Of a DNA stretch of 64,000 nucleotides, positions 49,238 to 61,980 are shown piece after piece. The stretch is from Alisma plantago-aquatica. Lineage: Eukaryota; Streptophyta; Magnoliopsida; Alismatales; Alismataceae. The stretch is from assembly GCA_963693085.1 (NCBI GenBank), contig OY856409.1:501364303-501428302 (forward strand), in the 5' to 3' direction. Position 1 is the first letter of the stretch; every line of letters begins with the position of its first letter. A program made the translations under genes and the position numbers. The notes beneath the pieces were generated by a model, which was given only the letters and a program-made list of their open reading frames with translations, did not search any database and had not been told where the DNA came from.

Positions 49238-52200
49238 GGTCAATGAAGAGTTTTAGGGTTCTATATGATGATTAGGGTTACATATAGCCAAACCCTAATT
49301 TTAAATCCAAAACCTAAATCAAACCATTCTTAAAACACAAGATCCTTTCTTAACCTCAAAACCCTAAACATGGACTTGCGAGAAATTATTTGACAGGTTT
49401 GATTGTACAATGATTTCATATTAATATTATTTGAACATGAGCCTTGATCTGATTGGACATCTTCTTTCTTATGATATTGTATGTGGGTCACTTATGAGTA
49501 ACCACTCTTAACCATGTTTAGTTTTTTAAGATTAAAAAACTTGAGTTTACTTGTAATTTTACTCTACATTAAGATTGCCTTGGTTGATTCAACACTTGCA
49601 ATTCACAAATATATATGTACATTACTTATATGGTCAAGATGATACTTGAACCCAATGAAAAATATTATAAGGGTCATCTAGGGAGATAATCAGTCCCATA
49701 ATATAAGATATGATAACTAGGAGAGTGAGTAAAACAATCTGAAAAGGTGAATAAAGCAATTTACTGGGACAATCACAATGGAACCCATTGTTGGGGCAGA
49801 CTCCATAGAGTCCAATGTTGGAATAAGGAGTAGAAAAAAATGAGATGGAATACTTATACTTTATAAATTTAAGTTGGAATCGATTTTTTTGTTACTTGCA
49901 ATTTTTGAACTCACACTGCTACATATGTTGTTAATATTACATGCACAAATATTTGGTTGCATACACATACACAACATAGCTTTATGTTGACCCCTATTTT
50001 GTTTCATGGCATTTTAGGCTAGTTACATATCTAAAGTTGAAGCTATGAAATCCAAGAGGAGCAATACACAAATTACAAAGTTGATGATACATGGATGATT
50101 TATCTATTTTATTCCTAGAATAATTAATTTCCTATTTGTGAAGCATAGTAACTCCTTAAAGGAGATCCATTTGTCCCTACTCCTATAATTATACATTACT
50201 TCAGAATTATTAATCATTATTAGTTGTTTAATATAAACGAGTATCTCAAAAATATTGGATTATGTTCCTTGCCTCTATGGTCCACCTCTAATGGGAGTAA
50301 AGATAGGAGATGATAATTCCACTCTCTCTTTTTCCTTATTGAATTCATTAGTGCTGCCATGAACGAATAGTCCATTTCTAGGGTGTGGACCATGTGGGTT
50401 CTCTAAAATGAAAACACATATTTTATTTAATTTACACTATTATACCAAAAATGTTATGTATCATAAGGACTTTGTCCAACTACCCACAGGAATAAGTCCA
50501 TGAGGGTGCTTAAGTCTCAAACACATTAACTAACCCAACTTGTGAACATGGTCCGCCCTAACTTGATAACTCAAGTAGGATTCCCATCCTTATGTTCTTA
50601 CCCTGAGAATATAGGAAGATGTACCAGGTTTGTATAATGGAGATCTATTTTATGTGTTCGAGTTATAAAATCAATAGGACAAAACATTGAGTATAATACT
50701 ACAATACCACATGGCAATATTTGAGCAAAAAACAAGCATGCAAACATATCAAGCATTCAACCAAGAAAACTATAATCATAAAATTATTAAACCATGTAAC
50801 TACTTTAGATATTCTTAACCTATCCTTGACCATCTAGATCACAAGAAACACATGATTAACAACATATAACCTGTTATTAAGAAAGGTCCAACATGCTACT
50901 TACTTATTACGTTCACTATGAGGGTTTTTGTCAAATTAGGTTCCATGTTAGCTAATGAGAACATATTTGATATTAATTTAGTTATTTAGGGTCCATCATG
51001 GAGGTGTGGTTCAAGTTTCTAGTCATCTCAAAGTTCCATACAATTTATATGATTATTCCAAGGTTTATGTCATTATGTACTTTTTGAGGTCAGGGGACTC
51101 GTAATAGGGAAAACACGACTAAGGTTCACCAAGTCTTGAGATCTAATCATGGAAGATGATTAAGATAAGAAAGGTTGGCATAAGAGTAGTAATATCTCAA
51201 GTATGGGTGGACGATCGCCTAAGTCTAGTTTCATAAGATTTAGCATTATCAACATGCATTCAAATTTTCAACACATAAGAGTTGTGTCATTAGGGTTAAA
51301 TGAGTGGTGTCATTAGGGTTAAATGTATGACTTAAGTGGGTCATCTGATCATAAATATTGGGCCAATCCCTAATTTGAGATGGGAATACGTGAGGTTTGT
51401 ATATCCATAATGATTTAGGCATAAGAGTACAAAACAAGTCACATGAGAAACATTAGGTCAGGAAAGATGGATTTAATGTCACACACACCATCTCATATCA
51501 AGAATAGTGTGAACCTAGGCATTAATGTCTCAAAGCATGAAGTTGATATTCATTTCAAGAGTATAGTAGGGTTTGAAAGCATAACTATATCACATTTGAT
51601 TAAGGTATCACCATGTATCATAATAAGGTGTCACAGACATACATATAAAGTCATATGGACTAATACAATAGCAATAGAGGGTTAGGTTTGCTATTAGTTT
51701 CATGAAGAGGCATCAAGTTATTAATTTCTATGCTTGCGATGAGGTTCCAAGTCATTAAGAAGTAATACTAGAAAATATTAGGTAAAGTCCATCATTAACA
51801 TTCATAAAAGGTCATATTTAAGCAATTAGAGTCATCCATTTAGCAACAGACATGATTAGGACTTCCATATAGTTCACAAATTCATAAAATTTATTGCTTT
51901 GGATGATTAGGAGTGTAAAGGTGCATGCTTGGTTCAGTATTTAACACATAAATGCATTAACATACTTAAAATGATCAAGGTTACCAACTTTTAAGGAAAC
52001 AAAGGAACACACAAACGAATGACAGTCTAGAACCTAGTTCATTAGACCTAGTCTACTCAAACCTGAATGTGACCCAAGACAAAATTGTACCCAAATTTTC
52101 ATGTGTCATATGCAAATAGATAACATATAAATAACTATAACATGTACATGTAGAAAGTGATGTGGGTGTTCAAAAACAACATACCTAATAAAAGGACCAG

Positions 52201-52959
52201 GGTTCTATTCTTAAGAGTAGTGATTCCCCACACCACACATATAGATTACACATTATGAGTTCAAGATTTACATCCAGATGCTAGGTTTGCATTGGACACC
52301 TAGCATCACCAATTAAGACTTGAGAGTTTACCTTGTCAGATTAGGTCCATGATCCACTATATTCATGAGGGATTTCCTTGGTAATACTAAAAATAATAGT
52401 GTTATAAAATTTTATTACAATTATAAAAATACACATAGACTAATGTACAAAATGTTGTATATGTATCATACCAATGAAAAATAATGTGACTAGACAAACA
52501 AGTGAAGAAAAAAAACTCTCCCCAGTTTCCATCATGGTAGGTGATGGAGAAATGATTTAAGGGAGTTGGTTGGAATTTCACAAAAGAGGGGGATATGGTG
52601 AAGTCAAGAATTTTCATCAAGGGGGCACCACATTTTTGGGAAATCTAGGCAACAGATAAGGCAACAAAAACAAAAATTTTAATGCTTGATTCCCAAAACA
52701 ACAATATCTCATCAACAATGATTTATCTAGGAAGGAAGGTAACAAGAGTTATACCTGGTCTTGGAGCAATTTTAGCGACAACTATTTTTGTAGTAGCATG
52801 CTTCTTCTCCAAGTAGCACTCCATTAGTCATTGGTAATGGCCTCCTAGTCTAGCACCATGGACGACATTTGACGGTGTCATCTTAGTGGCAGGGAAAATC
52901 CTCCTTGCCTCTAGAGTAGTTCATGTGGATCACTGAGAACTTTGCATTGCACTACTAGA
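49238..52959. other. No recognisable gene
   Basis: AT-rich sequence without coding similarity. A short direct repeat of GTGTCATTAGGGTTAAATG lies at about 51285-51328. Nothing else stands out. Confidence 0.5.
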
Positions 52960-53138
52960 GCCAACAGGAAGGACTTGTCCCTTCAAAGATCAATCTACTA
53001 GGATTAATTCTCTCTCCCTTTCTATCTTTCCCTTTTATGGGTAGGACTTGCTCAGGCTCTCTATTAGTTACCACAACCAAAGAGGAAAATAATTGTCAAA
53101 GCATATTGTTATGTCTGGGAATCCCCCATTGCTCCTCT

Positions 53139-53146
53139 ATTTATAG
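53139..53146 (-). promoter_or_regulatory. Predicted TATA box of the left Copia-type LTR
   Basis: CTATAAAT on the minus strand, within a block conserved in the right LTR, about 79 bp downstream of the dyad array. Confidence 0.6.
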
Positions 53147-53224
53147 TAGGGTTAGGGTCAGGGTTCCTAATCCATCTAGGAGTCGAAGATGGGTTTTGCT
53201 GAATTTTCTAGAATGTGTGAATGG

Positions 53225-53494
53225 TGAACTGGTCTGTTGACTATCCAACTGGTCAGTTCATGAATGAATTAGTTGATTCAATAGGTTTCCTATTTGCAAA
53301 TATATTGGCTTTTAATATTTGATTAATGCACAATCATGACATCAACATCAATCCTTGATCCAATCAAATTGATAATTAAACTAGATGTTATAGATGATGA
53401 ACTTGTCATTTCAACTAATGAAACGGTCATTTCACTATTGAAATGGTGATTTTATACATGAAATGATCATTTCATATGTGAAATGGTCATTTCA
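53225..53494. repeat. Phased dyad array in the left Copia-type LTR
   Basis: Units of about 16 bp such as TGAAATGATCATTTCA start at 53225, 53245 and 53265, and again at 53398, 53419, 53439, 53459 and 53479. Distances within each run are 20 or 21 bp. The unit at 53459 is a perfect palindrome. Confidence 0.82.
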
Positions 53495-55528
53495 TATGTC
53501 TAGTTTATGCAATATTCAGCTAATGTTGTTTCCAATTGACTTGACACTCCAAATGATTAGTTCAACACTTAAATAGGTTGGTTCAGAGTCCATTCAGTCA
53601 ATTTTTGACCTCAGTTGTTTAAATCGAATACCTAAACACTTTAGTAATCAAATTAAACATCATTCATGATTAAAATCCTATTCCAAGTGCATCCTATGTG
53701 TGTGACCCTATAGGTCCCAAATTACATTGGTAGAGAATGTCCATAACCAATATGACATCAAAATCAATGAGGGTATCTAGCAACACATCATTGCTACCCA
53801 AGTACTTCAGAAAGTTGGAGAACCACTTCAACCTACAATCTTGATCAGTGTTACCATGATCATATAGTTCCTTTGTCTTATATATCCAGATTGAACTCGA
53901 GGCATGGATTCTCCATCCACTCAACATCTAATCCAAGTTCCTTGAACTAGAGAAGACTATCTAAGATGCATGTGAGTTCACATATTATCTATTAAATCAC
54001 ATGAGTATGGTCATACATTAATCAGTCTCTCTTATCAAGTGGCATGGATATCAAACTCCTGTAGGAGGGACAAATCCTATCTACATCATTCACATGCAAT
54101 CCCCACGTGTCACAGATACCTGAGAATCACCTTTATGCCAACCCTTATTCAAGGTCATGTTGGATGATGTCAAAATGCAACGAACGACATGTGATGAGTG
54201 TAGTGACTTTAGGTCTAAGAACCACAATCACCACTATCACTATGAAAGATGATTCTAACTACCATTACATGGCCTCCATGTATCACTCTCAAGGTGGGTC
54301 TGCTGATACACTGTTCTCTAACATATACGTGTGCTTGACTTGATATTGTTGGTGTGTATGCCAGAGAGCCAATCATATGATGATTGGATTGGTTGATTTG
54401 ATAAATATCAAAGGAAATCTTCCAATTTATTCTATCTCAATCGATTATGAGATAAATGATGGAGCAGAATGAATGTCTAAAGAATGACAATACTCAATGA
54501 CATATGTCTTCAGGTTGAGGACCTAAACAATGAGATCATATGGATGCTAAGAATATGTGTATGTATATTCTTGTTATGTCCCTGGTCGGATGTCATTGTG
54601 GAAGATTGATAGACAACAATGACACATCAAGACTAGAGTGTGTGTTGGTTGATGACAGTGTCTCCTTAGTCATGATATATGATATCAAACCAAGCACTTA
54701 GATACATGTTAGAGAACAGTGTATCGAACAGACCCACCATGAGAGTGATACATGGAACCATGACATGGTAGTCAGAATCATCTCTCACAGTGATGGTGGT
54801 GTTTGTGATTCTTAGACCTAAAATCACTGCACTCATTGAATGTGATTGGGTACACTTTGACATCATCAAACGCAGTCCTGAAATATGGGTTGTTATAACG
54901 GTGATGATTGGGTGGCTTTGACGCATGAGATAGACTGTGAGTGATAGATATGGTATTTGTCCCTCCTAAGGGAGTATGATGTCTAGGCCACTTGATAAGT
55001 GAGACTGAGAAAGGTATGTGCATGCACATGTGAATCAATATATGATATTGATGCCACACATATCTCAGACAGTCTGCTCTAGTTCAAGAAACATGAATGA
55101 ACATTGAAAGGATGACAACTCCATGCCTTGATTTCATTCAAGATATCAGAGACAAAAGAATTATACATTCACTAGAACACCAATCACAAAATATAGGATT
55201 GAAAGTTGTTCTCAAACTTTCCTTTTCACTTGGGTAGCACTGATGTGTGACTAGGTACCGCTCTTTGCTTGTGATGTCATAAGCTATTTATGGACATTCA
55301 CTGCCAATGTGAAATGGGACCTATAGGGTCACACACAAAGGATTAACCTGGAAGAGGTGTTTATCCATGAGTGAGGTTTGATTTGATTACTAAAGGGTTT
55401 AGGTACTCAATCAAACATTCAATCAATAGATTTAACTCAAAATCATCAATTTCAAGTGTTGAACCAACTGATTAGAGTGTTAGATTGATTGAGCATTGAA
55501 TTGACTGTGTTTTGCACAATCTAGACCA

Positions 55529-55873
55529 CCAACCGACTGGTTCCCTGGGTGAACCGATTGGCTCATGGTCAGTGAGATGACCAATTCACTCTAGTGAACC
55601 GATCGGTTCAACTAGACCAAACGAGCATTGTTGAGTTGTCCTGATTTGTGAGAAAGTTTTTCATTTCACTTATTCAATTTGATTGGGACAAGAATTAATA
55701 TTTTCATTAATTAGAAATGAATAAGGAAAGTCAATTGTAAGAAGGTTTGGGAAGTGAAATGACCAGTTCACAAGGAGAATCGATTGGCTCACACTCTCAA
55801 CTAACTGGTTCACTAGTGAACTAATCGGCTCACACTCCCAAATGACCGTTTCAGTTATGAAATGACCGGTTTG
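55529..55873. repeat. Phased dyad array in the right Copia-type LTR
   Basis: Units of about 16 bp start at 55529, 55550, 55573 and 55595, and then at 55755, 55776, 55797, 55817, 55838 and 55858. Spacings are 21, 23, 22 and 21, 21, 20, 21, 20 bp. The unit at 55595, TGAACCGATCGGTTCA, is a perfect palindrome; the others are imperfect. The array ends about 83 bp before the TATA box. Confidence 0.84.
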
Positions 55874-55955
55874 CCTGCCATGGTGTAATTTTTTCAAGGA
55901 AATTTAGGATCCTTCTACTCCCGTATAGACTGGGAACCCTAACCCTTCCCTCTAC

Positions 55956-55963
55956 TATAAATA
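55956..55963 (+). promoter_or_regulatory. Predicted TATA box of the right Copia-type LTR
   Basis: TATAAATA followed by GAGGGG, in a block conserved with the left LTR (53139-53146 on the other strand). Confidence 0.65.
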
Positions 55964-56202
55964 GAGGGGTACAGGGGGCTTCTCCAGAGACACAACTCAG
56001 AACATCAGTTGCTCTACAAAGTTGTTGTCCTCACTAGTTGTGGTAACTAAGAGAGCCCGAGCAAGTTCTACCCATCTAGGGAGGAACAACGAGGGAAAGA
56101 CAACTGCAAAAAAGCAACTGGTGCTGGGAGAGTGTGTCGGTGACTAGTACGCCAACAGAAGGGGACAACTCCTTCTAGTCCGTTCTTTAGGACGGCTAGG
56201 GT

Positions 56203-58954
56203 TGTAACGCCCCTCGAAGAGCATACATGACAGTGGAAGCAAACCCTATGTTGTCCATAACATGGGTCTCTCAGCTTGAAGGAACATTACAAAATATGAT
56301 ATTCATTGCAATAAGATAAATGAAACACCATGCATTAACTCAAAATATAGATTCATACATTGTTCTTGAAGGAAAAACATAATATGTCTCATCTTAATCT
56401 CAAACCTAATACATATAGGCTTAGTAGATCTTAGACATGGAACAATAAACTAGACTAAAGGATCTACTAAGTGGTAGATGGCACCCCACCAAGCTAGAAT
56501 CTCCTTGATGTCTTCTACCTTGAAGCACTTACTTCAATTTCCTTTACTCCTTGATCTAGGGACATCTCATCCCACAGACATGCGAGAACAAAGACACACA
56601 TCAATAAGCGGCACTATACATTTTATAAGAACTGAAAATAAGCATATTACTTGACTTGAAGGAAAATGTTAACATGAAATTTAACTCAAGCATTCTTGAT
56701 TACATGATTCTTATAACATGAAGAATTGAATAGTAATATATGCCTCTCTCTATGATGCCCACTTAAGAGCATATGATTGCTAGGAAAGCCCATAATGCTA
56801 GGAAAGCCCATAAAGACACGAATGTCGATGATTTGGCTATAAAAGCCCATAATTGGCACGAATGCCCATAACGATCCCTTGAGGTCCATGATTCGAGAAG
56901 CATATAAAAACTAATTCAATTCCAATTAACTTGATCACTAACATGACTTTAGCATTAACATTAACATGATCCTTAAACTTAACATGATGGAGTTTCTCCC
57001 TCTTGAGACATGAACTTTAAAATCCATTAATCATTGATCATTAATCATAATCTATAATCTTAATGAACATGATAACCATATGACATAAGGTATACCAAAC
57101 ATCAATCAATTTATATGATGAACATGACTTGAGCATTAAACTTGGAATTGAAAGCATAATCCTTAAATCATACATAGCATAAAACTCAACCAATGTAAAT
57201 ATGTATAGTGGCATGACCCGCTTACCTGGAGCAAAGAAAATCCTTAAATTAGACCTTCTTACTCATGGTCAACTCCTAACCACCTGAAAAAATATCATGC
57301 ATACACCAAAACTATATTAGGATGGCCTTAAACCCTAATCCTAGATCTTTAGGAAAAATTCGACCTGATTTACATGAATTAGGATTTCAAACCAATAAAA
57401 TCGAGTTCCTTACTGGAAATCCTATCCAACGACTATTTGTACATAATTGTTTGATAAAGCATGTATTTACAATGATTTTTCAAAGTTAGAACAAATAGAA
57501 TTTTAGTTAATTAGTACCTACCTATTTTTCTTCTTTGGGCTGACCTAGCCTCACTATAGGCCCACAGCCTTCCATCCAGCGAATGGGGTGTGACACCCCC
57601 TTTTTTCTTCTTACTTAGTGGGCAATCAGGGAGAGTGCCAGTCCCCTGTTTCCCGTGACCAGAAGAGGGCACTGCCTCGTGGTGTCCAACAGGGGTTGCT
57701 AGCAGGTCAACCTGGCCTCAGATCAGCATATGACACCTTCCATCTAGATGCGCATAAACATGAATTCACAACCTATTATCCTCATCACCTACGACACCAA
57801 AGGACTCCTCGTCTCCCCTATCCTACTGTGCAACCCTGCTTTGTTTCCCCTACTCGGAACAGAGCAGCACTGGGGGTGTGACCTCCTCTAGGCTAGGTTG
57901 TCAGGCGGCCACCCTAGGCTACAGGAACGGCGGCTACAAGACCATCCTAAACAGCCAAAGACAAGGTCAAAGTTCTGGAAATTGGACTCGCCGTGGAAGG
58001 GGGCTCTATGGCCGTCGAAGTGCAGGAAAAGTTCTATGAGAACGTTGGAGCCGGAGCAGCATGCCTGCCTTTAGAACGATTGTGTTCACGGCTGGGGCAC
58101 ATCTCCAAAATTGGCAAGAGGGATAGGCAATGAAAAGGTGCGACGTATTCTGATTTTTGTCAATGTCCAAAAACTCAACGACGTCGTTTATATATAATAG
58201 GGTTTGAGGCGTGCTGGGTAGCAAATAAATCTAGTATTTGAGCAGAAGAGGACTCATACAACTAGAGCCCCGCATGAGAAGGCGATTCGGGCAGGAGGGG
58301 GAGAATTTTAGATCCCAAAGTCTGACTTGAACCTGGACTCAGCTATAAAAAGAATCTGCTACACTCGAAAAGCTTGGGACTATAGGTTAGATTGCATTAA
58401 GTTGATTTGATTAATAATTAATAAAAACTATAATTTCACTAATTGATTTGTAGGATCAAACAAAGTCTTAGAGACTTCAAATTTGAACCATATATTTAAT
58501 CAAGAGCCTAATTTCTTTCTATACAATTATATTTAGGTTTTGACCATCTTTTGTCTATAAAACTCATATTGGTCATTATCCTAATATATGTATAATTAAA
58601 AGATGAGATAAATCCTTTACTTAGTTAGTTAGTTTTTTATATCAAATTTTGATATTGATATTAATTATCCACTCAAAGATGAAACTCATCATATTTTATA
58701 CTTCTCAGAGGAAATATACTTAAGGGAGAGAGAAAAAAGTGAGAGGATAACGCTAGTTTTCCTTTTATGTATATTGGATTCATTTAATCATAAATAAGTA
58801 AAGGAAACATATTTCAATTTCTTTTTATGTCAAACTTTATATAAAGGGTTCAATATTTGGGGTAACTTGCATTAAGGTCCAAGTTTTAACTTTTATAGTT
58901 GGAAATTTACAACTAAGACCCTAAACTTATTTATATAAAAAATGGGATGTTACA
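56203..58954 (-). repeat. 3' LTR of element N, 2752 bp
   Basis: Plus-strand edges are TGTAACGCCC and GGGATGTTACA. A GC-rich block lies at 57540-58100. It aligns with 59727-61980 for its first 2 kb. A small 20 bp duplication (GCTAGGAAAGCCCATAA) at about 56779-56812 is unique to this copy. Confidence 0.9.
58187..58199 (-). promoter_or_regulatory. Predicted TATA box in the LTR of element N
   Basis: The minus strand reads ATTATATATAAAC, followed by the perfect palindrome CGACGTCG (58179-58186). Both are conserved in the right LTR at 61960-61980. Confidence 0.5.
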
Positions 58955-59711
58955 ATTCTACTCACCTTAAATAAATTTTGTCCTCAAAATTTTCATGGTC
59001 TACTACCCACCTTAGGGTTTCACTAAATCTACATTTGATAACTGTCAATATCATCTTAAAGTCTCATCCTCATGGCAAAACACTATTTAGACCTCATTAT
59101 TAATTTCAACATGTCGGTATACTAATGAATCTATCACATTATCATTGACATGACAAAGGACCTCTCTTACCTCTTCTCTAGGGATTTTGATTCTACCATG
59201 GATATTACTTGTTATATATGTCAATTATCTACTCTTTGTATCCATGAACGGTCTTGCTATGTGTCTGATTAGGTCTAGGTGACTATAGGTCTCAAACTTT
59301 TAATGCCAACTCTTATTTTCCTATCACTTTTAGATACATGTCGGCCGCTCATATATGCAAAGGTGACATGATTTATCCACTTATCTTAGTACCTCTCGCA
59401 TGCACATGTCTCATACCATATGCATTTGAAAGGACAAGACAAGTACGATTATGCATATAACATTTTCTCTACAAAATCCCATGAGCATGTGTCCCATACC
59501 ACAAACACGTGGGAAAAAGAGAGAGTATGCTATATACAATTTCAGAGTTAACATGAAAGTTCAAAACCATATAGACACATAACCCTAACCCTTATCCTAA
59601 ATGATGTCTCCAAACTAAACCTCTACATTGGTTTCTAATAGCTTTCACCTACTTCTCCTATTCCTAGGGTTAGAACTTATGAATTTTTAGCTTAGTGGCC
59701 ATCTACTTGTT
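58955..59711 (-). other. Interior of element N
   Basis: On the minus strand the end nearest the 3' LTR has TTTTGAGGACAAAATTTATT and a short purine-rich stretch, the normal chromovirus pol end. The rest has no coding similarity. An internal deletion of gag and nearly all pol explains the structure. Confidence 0.75.
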
Positions 59712-59723
59712 GCTCTGATACCA
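59712..59723 (-). other. PBS of element N (tRNA-iMet type)
   Basis: TGGTATCAGAGC on the minus strand, a perfect match to the standard primer site, three bases inside the LTR edge. Confidence 0.92.
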
Positions 59724-59726
59724 TAT

Positions 59727-61980
59727 TGTAATGCCCCTCCAAGAGCATACATGACATCAGAAGCAAACCCTATGTTGTCCATAACATGGGTCACTTGGCT
59801 TGGAGGAACATTACAAAATATGATATTCATTGCAATAAGATAAATGAAACACCATGCATTAACTCAAAATATAGATTCATACATTGTTCTTAAAGGAAAA
59901 ACATAATCGATCTCATCTTAATCTCAAACCTAATACATATAGGCTAAGTAGATCTTAGACATGGAACAATAAACTAGACTAAAGGATCTACTAAGTGGTA
60001 GATGGCACCCCCACCAAGCTAGAATCTCCTTGATGTCTTTTACCTTGAAGCACTTACTTCACTTTCCTTTGCTCCTTGATCTAGGGACATCTCATCCCAC
60101 GGCCATGTGAGAACAAAGACACACGTCAGTAAGCGGCACTATACATTTTATAAGAACTAAAAATAAGCATATTACTTGATCTGAAAGAAAATGTTAACAT
60201 AAAATTTAACTTAGGCATTCTTGATTACATGATTCTTATAATATGAAGAATTGAATAGTAATATATGCCTCTCTCGGTGACACCCACTTAAGAGCACATG
60301 ATTTCTAGGAAAGTCCATAACGACACAAATGCCCATGATTTGGCTATAAAAGCCCATAATTGGCACGAATGCCCATAACGACCCCTTGAGGTACATGATT
60401 CGAGAATCATATAAAAACTAATTCAATTCCAATTAACTTGATCATTAACATGACTTTAGCATTAACATTAACATGATCCTTAAACTTAACATGATGGGGT
60501 TTCTCCCTCTTGAGACATGAACTTTAAAATCTATTAATCATTGATCATTAATCATAATCTATAATCTTAATGAACATGATAACCATATGACATAATGTAT
60601 AGCAAACATCAATCAATTTATATGATGAACATGACTTGAGAATTAAACTTGGAATTGACAGCATAATCCTTAAATCATACATAGCATACAACTTAACCAA
60701 TGTAAATATGTATAGTGGCATGACCCGCTTACCTGGAGCAAAGAAAATCTTTAAATTAGACCTTCTTACTCATGGTCAACTCCTAACCACCTGAAAAAAT
60801 ATCATGCATACACCAAAACTATATTAGGATGGCCTTAAACCCTAATCTAAGATCTTTAGGAAAAATTTGACCTGATTTACATGAATTAGGATTTCAAACT
60901 AATAAAATTGAGTTCCTTACTGGAAACCCTATCCAACGACTATTTGTGCATAATTTTCTGATAAAGCATGTATTTACAATTATTTTTCAAAGTTAGAACA
61001 AATAGAATTTTGGTTAATTAGTACCTACCTATTTTTCTTCTTTGGGCTGACCTAGCCTCACTGTAGGCCCACGGCCTTCCATCTAGCCAATGGGGCATGA
61101 CGCCCCCTTTTTTCTTCTTGCTTAGAGGGCGATCAGGGAGAGCGCCACTCCCCTGTTTCCCGTGATCAGAAGAGGGCACCGCCTCGTGGTGTCCAACTGG
61201 GGTCGCTAGCAGGTCAACCTGGCCTCAGATCTGCATATGACGCCTTCCATCTGGATGCTCGTAGGCATGAATTCACAACCTATTATCCTCATCACCTACA
61301 ACACCAGAGGACTCCTCGTCTCCCCTATCCTACTGTGCGACCCTGCTTTGTTTCCCCTGCTCGGAACAGAGCAGCGCTGGGGGGGGGGCAGTGGCGGAAC
61401 CAGAAAATTACACTAAGGGGGGCTGAAATCATATATGTGTACATTTTAGCACAGAGGGGGGGCTGAGCCAAAAATGTTGTCCCCATTGAGAATGGAACCT
61501 GCATCATTTGCTTTAAAAACCAAGCTATATACCACTTCAGCTAGTCTCATTCTTTGAAATGTATACGTAGTTAATGTATTTATTTATACTTTAAGCTATA
61601 CTTAATACTAAAAAGATAACTATTTGTATTAGTTTTTTTGGGGGGAAGGGGGGCTAAAGCCCTGGCAGCCTCCCCCCTAGTTCCGCCCCTGGGGGGGGGT
61701 GCGACCTCATCTAGGCGAGGCTGTCGGGCGGCCACCCTAGGCTGCAGGAACGGCGGCTACAAGACCATCCAAAACGGCCAAAGACAAGGTCAAAGTTCTG
61801 GAAATCAGACTCGCCATGGAAGGGGCCTCTATGGCCGTCGCAGCATGCATGCCTTTGGAACGATTGCCTTCACGGCTGGGGCACATCTCCAAAATTGGCT
61901 AGAGGGATAGGCAATGAAAAGGTGTGAAATAATCTGATTTTTGTCAGCGTTCAAAAACTCAATGACGTCGTTTATATATA
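59727..61980 (-). repeat. 5' LTR of element N, interrupted
   Basis: Starts TGTAATGCCC. It carries the MITE at 61389-61691 and is cut at 61980 inside the TTTATATATA segment by a LINE. About 750 bp of the LTR must lie beyond the LINE, outside the window. Confidence 0.88.
61389..61691. mobile_element. hAT-like MITE, 303 bp
   Basis: Absent from the matching place in the left LTR (about 57872). Ends are CAGTGGCGGAACCAG and its near complement CTAGTTCCGCCCCTG. It is flanked on both sides by eight G (61381-61388 and 61692-61699), consistent with an 8 bp target duplication in a G-run. The CAG ends and 8 bp duplication suggest hAT mobilisation. It has no coding sequence. Confidence 0.8.

Larger units (their letters stand above)
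52960..54346 (-). repeat. Copia-type LTR in minus orientation (first about 340 bp missing)
   Basis: The reverse complement aligns with about 54685-56180 of the neighbouring LTR over its whole length, with many substitutions and small indels. Shared blocks include GACCTATAGG beside GGTCACAC, the dyad array and the TATA region. The part matching the first 340 bp of the right LTR is absent because the right LTR begins there. The outer edge near 52960 is approximate. No internal coding sequence is attached. Confidence 0.72.
54347..56202 (+). repeat. Copia-type LTR in plus orientation
   Basis: Begins TGTTGGTGTGTATGCCAGAG, a start I associate with Angela/SIRE-type Copia LTRs; that assignment is from memory and needs a search. 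It carries a dyad array and a TATA box, and is interrupted on its right by element N at 56203. Whether it is a solo LTR or belonged to a full element cannot be seen. Confidence 0.68.
56203..61980 (-). mobile_element. Non-autonomous chromovirus derivative (element N)
   Basis: Two LTRs (56203-58954 and 59727-61980, the second truncated) flank only 772 bp. On the minus strand the interior starts with a tRNA-iMet PBS and ends with the typical chromovirus pol tail and purine tract, so the element keeps the signals for copying but has no gag or pol. LTR ends are TGTAAC and GTTACA. The left flank is AGGGT; the right flank is hidden behind the second LINE. It was inserted into the Copia-type LTR at 54347-56202. 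Confidence 0.88.

Noticed and set aside
54107..54926. Matching open frames on opposite strands (54107-54343 and 54666-54926)
   Set aside because: They are the same LTR segment in the two inverted arms; conservation comes from common descent of the LTRs, and the frames are short.
52960..56202. Foldback transposon or MULE with very long terminal inverted repeats
   Set aside because: The right arm extends about 340 bp inward beyond the left arm and starts with an LTR-like TGTTGG, and each arm has its own LTR-style promoter; two opposite LTR insertions explain it better.
57618..57881. Open frame of 87 codons in the LTR of element N, with a relative at 61638-61910
   Set aside because: GC-rich LTR sequence; the second frame begins inside the MITE, so they are not the same product.
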